Part shown: in pieces, positions 6,649-7,654 of the stretch
Layout: each line of letters begins with the position of its first letter
How positions within the stretch are numbered: position 1 is the first letter of the stretch
DNA from: Spirochaetaceae bacterium
GTDB lineage: Bacteria; Spirochaetota; Spirochaetia; Treponematales; Rectinemataceae
Reading direction: 5' to 3'
Length of the DNA: 7,654 nt
Assembly (NCBI GenBank): GCA_016794765.1
Contig: JAEUJG010000122.1
Coordinates: forward strand, 1 to 7,654
Position numbers and translations under genes: made by a program
The notes under the pieces: model-generated
What the model saw: only the letters and a program-made list of their open reading frames with translations
The model's database searches: none
What the model was told of the DNA's origin: nothing

Positions 6649-6681
6649 GCGGCCTGCCCGACACGGGCGGGCCGCGTCTTT
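6649..6681 (+). terminator. Probable intrinsic terminator of the + strand operon
   Basis: GCGGCCTGCCC (6649-6659) pairs with GGGCGGGCCGC (6665-6675) over 11 positions with a single T-G wobble, around GACAC; one further G-C pair can form inside. GTCTTTA follows, a short and imperfect T-run. On the opposite strand the same stem is followed by AAAGGGG, so it is a poorer terminator for the regulator gene. Its place between convergent genes supports the call. Confidence 0.6.
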
Positions 6682-6682
6682 A

Positions 6683-7654
6683 TCAGGTTTCCGGCCTCTC
6701 CCCTCCCGCGGCGAGGCCCTTGCGGTACTCGCTCGGGCTCGAGCCGACGCGCTTCCTGAACACCTCGTTGAAGGTCGACTTGGCGGCGAAGCCCGACTCG
6801 AGGGAGACCTCGAGGATGCCAAGGTCCGGCCGGTCCGAGAGGAGGGTCTTGGCCCGCTCGATCCTGCTTTCGTTGACGAGGTCGGCGACGCTCGCGCCGG
6901 TGAGTTCGTTCACCGCGCGGGAGAGGTCGTGGTAGGGCGCGCCGAGCCGGGCCGCGAGGCGGCGGGGCTCGACGCGTTCGCCGGCCAGGTCCTCCTCCGC
7001 GGCGAGGAGGGCGCGCGCCCTCTCGACGAGGCGGGCGGCCTCGCCCTCGGGCAGGGGCCGGCCGCCGTACTTGGGCGCGGCGGCCCTGGTCTCCGCGGCG
7101 TCCTTGCCCCAGAGGGCGCAGAGGCCAAGGGTCCAGGCGAGGAAAACGGCGACGAGGCTCGAGGAGAGGGAGACCGAGGGGAGGGGGCGCGGCCTCGCGC
7201 CCGTGGCTTCGGCGGCGAGGAGAAGGCCGAGGCCGAGCCAGGAGAGAAGGAGGAAGAGGCCGTAGCCCGAGAGGACGGCGAGGACGGCCCGCCTCGTCCA
7301 GTCAGGCTTCCCGTCGTCCCGCCGCGGCAGGCTTAGGGCGGCCTTGCCGTAGGCCAGGTACTGGGCGGCTTGAGCGAGGGGCGCGAGGACCATGAAGGCG
7401 AGGAGGACTGGCCCTCCCCTGAAGCCGCGGGCCGCGGTGACGAGGGCGAGTCCCGCGCCGAGGGGCGCGGCGGCCAAGGCGGGAAGGTAGTGGGGCAGGA
7501 TCCGCCTGGGGGGGAGGCCCGCGGCCTCGCGGGCGAAGAAGTAGAGCGAGGGGAGGCCGTAGAAGAGGCTCCCGAGATTGAGGGCGAGGGCGGCCGCGGC
7601 CGTTCCCCTAGAGAGGGAAAGGAGGTCGCCCAGGAAGTAAAGGGCGGCCTCCAG
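6683..7654 (-). CDS. Membrane-anchored AraC-family transcriptional regulator, N-terminus beyond the window
   Basis: The - strand frame is open from the window edge to the stop at 6685-6683, giving 323 visible residues; no start need lie inside the window. A TTG at 7477 is in frame, but the coding character continues upstream of it. Visible residues 1-183 hold about six hydrophobic segments (roughly 1-14, 18-41, 53-73, 80-101, 120-147, 161-183), including the LPHYLP stretch seen in membrane AraC regulators of spirochaetes and Bacteroidetes. A KYGGRPLPEGEA linker (195-206) leads to the DNA-binding domain (about 225-312). Its first helix-turn-helix is around VEPRRLAARLGAPYHDLSRA, and the second around SLESGFAAKSTFNEVFRKRV, ending in the GSSPSEYRK signature (304-312). 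It should sense a signal in or across the inner membrane and act on nearby promoters. The convergent position makes the tctCBA/transketolase operon a plausible but unproven target. Confidence 0.9.
   Translation of the reverse strand: MEAALYFLGDLLSLSRGTAAAALALNLGSLFYGLPSLYFFAREAAGLPPRRILPHYLPALAAAPLGAGLALVTAARGFRGGPVLLAFMVLAPLAQAAQYLAYGKAALSLPRRDDGKPDWTRRAVLAVLSGYGLFLLLSWLGLGLLLAAEATGARPRPLPSVSLSSSLVAVFLAWTLGLCALWGKDAAETRAAAPKYGGRPLPEGEAARLVERARALLAAEEDLAGERVEPRRLAARLGAPYHDLSRAVNELTGASVADLVNESRIERAKTLLSDRPDLGILEVSLESGFAAKSTFNEVFRKRVGSSPSEYRKGLAAGGERPET

Noticed and set aside
7475..7477. TTG as the start of the AraC-type regulator
   Set aside because: The frame stays open to the window edge with hydrophobic, family-like sequence upstream, so the true start lies beyond the window.
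1..7654. tRNA, rRNA, CRISPR arrays, insertion sequences or prophage genes
   Set aside because: None seen on either strand; base use appears uniform and there are no terminal inverted repeats or transposase motifs.

Overview
The window is GC-rich, gene-dense bacterial DNA. It reads as one catabolic/transport operon on the + strand (1-6572), facing a regulator gene on the - strand (6683-7654). Two genes are cut by the window edges: the first lacks its 5' half and the regulator lacks its N-terminus. The taxon is uncertain. A transketolase split into two subunits, a tripartite tricarboxylate (TTT) transporter, and an AraC-type regulator with a membrane-embedded N-terminus together would fit a high-GC spirochaete or a similar anaerobe. 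This is inference from gene content only.

Metabolic half (1-3335). Four genes are packed with no gaps: the N-terminal transketolase subunit (partial), the C-terminal transketolase subunit, a TIM-barrel sugar isomerase/epimerase, and a D-2-hydroxyacid dehydrogenase. The three junctions overlap by 4, 1 and 4 bases (ATGA, TGATG, ATGA). Each downstream start has a strong Shine-Dalgarno sequence 5-6 bases ahead, so the genes are very probably translationally coupled.

Transport half (3394-6572). After a 58-base gap comes a complete TTT system in the order tctC (periplasmic binding protein with signal peptide), tctB (small membrane subunit) and tctA (large membrane subunit). The tctC-tctB gap of 129 bases holds two GC-rich hairpins without a T-tract. 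They look more like mRNA-processing or differential-expression elements than a full terminator. tctB and tctA are 11 bases apart.

End of the operon (6573-6682). A 110-base convergent gap has two stem-loops, the second followed by a short T-rich run. It is the likely terminator of the + operon.

Regulator (6683-7654, - strand). This is a membrane-anchored AraC-family regulator: several hydrophobic segments followed by a C-terminal double helix-turn-helix domain.

Working together: TctCBA probably imports an organic acid or acidic sugar. The isomerase and dehydrogenase would interconvert or reduce/oxidise intermediates, and the split transketolase would move a two-carbon unit from a ketose phosphate into the pentose phosphate pool. 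No kinase or aldolase lies in the window. The substrate cannot be read from sequence alone. The combination does not match any pathway I can name with certainty, and it is the most interesting point here.
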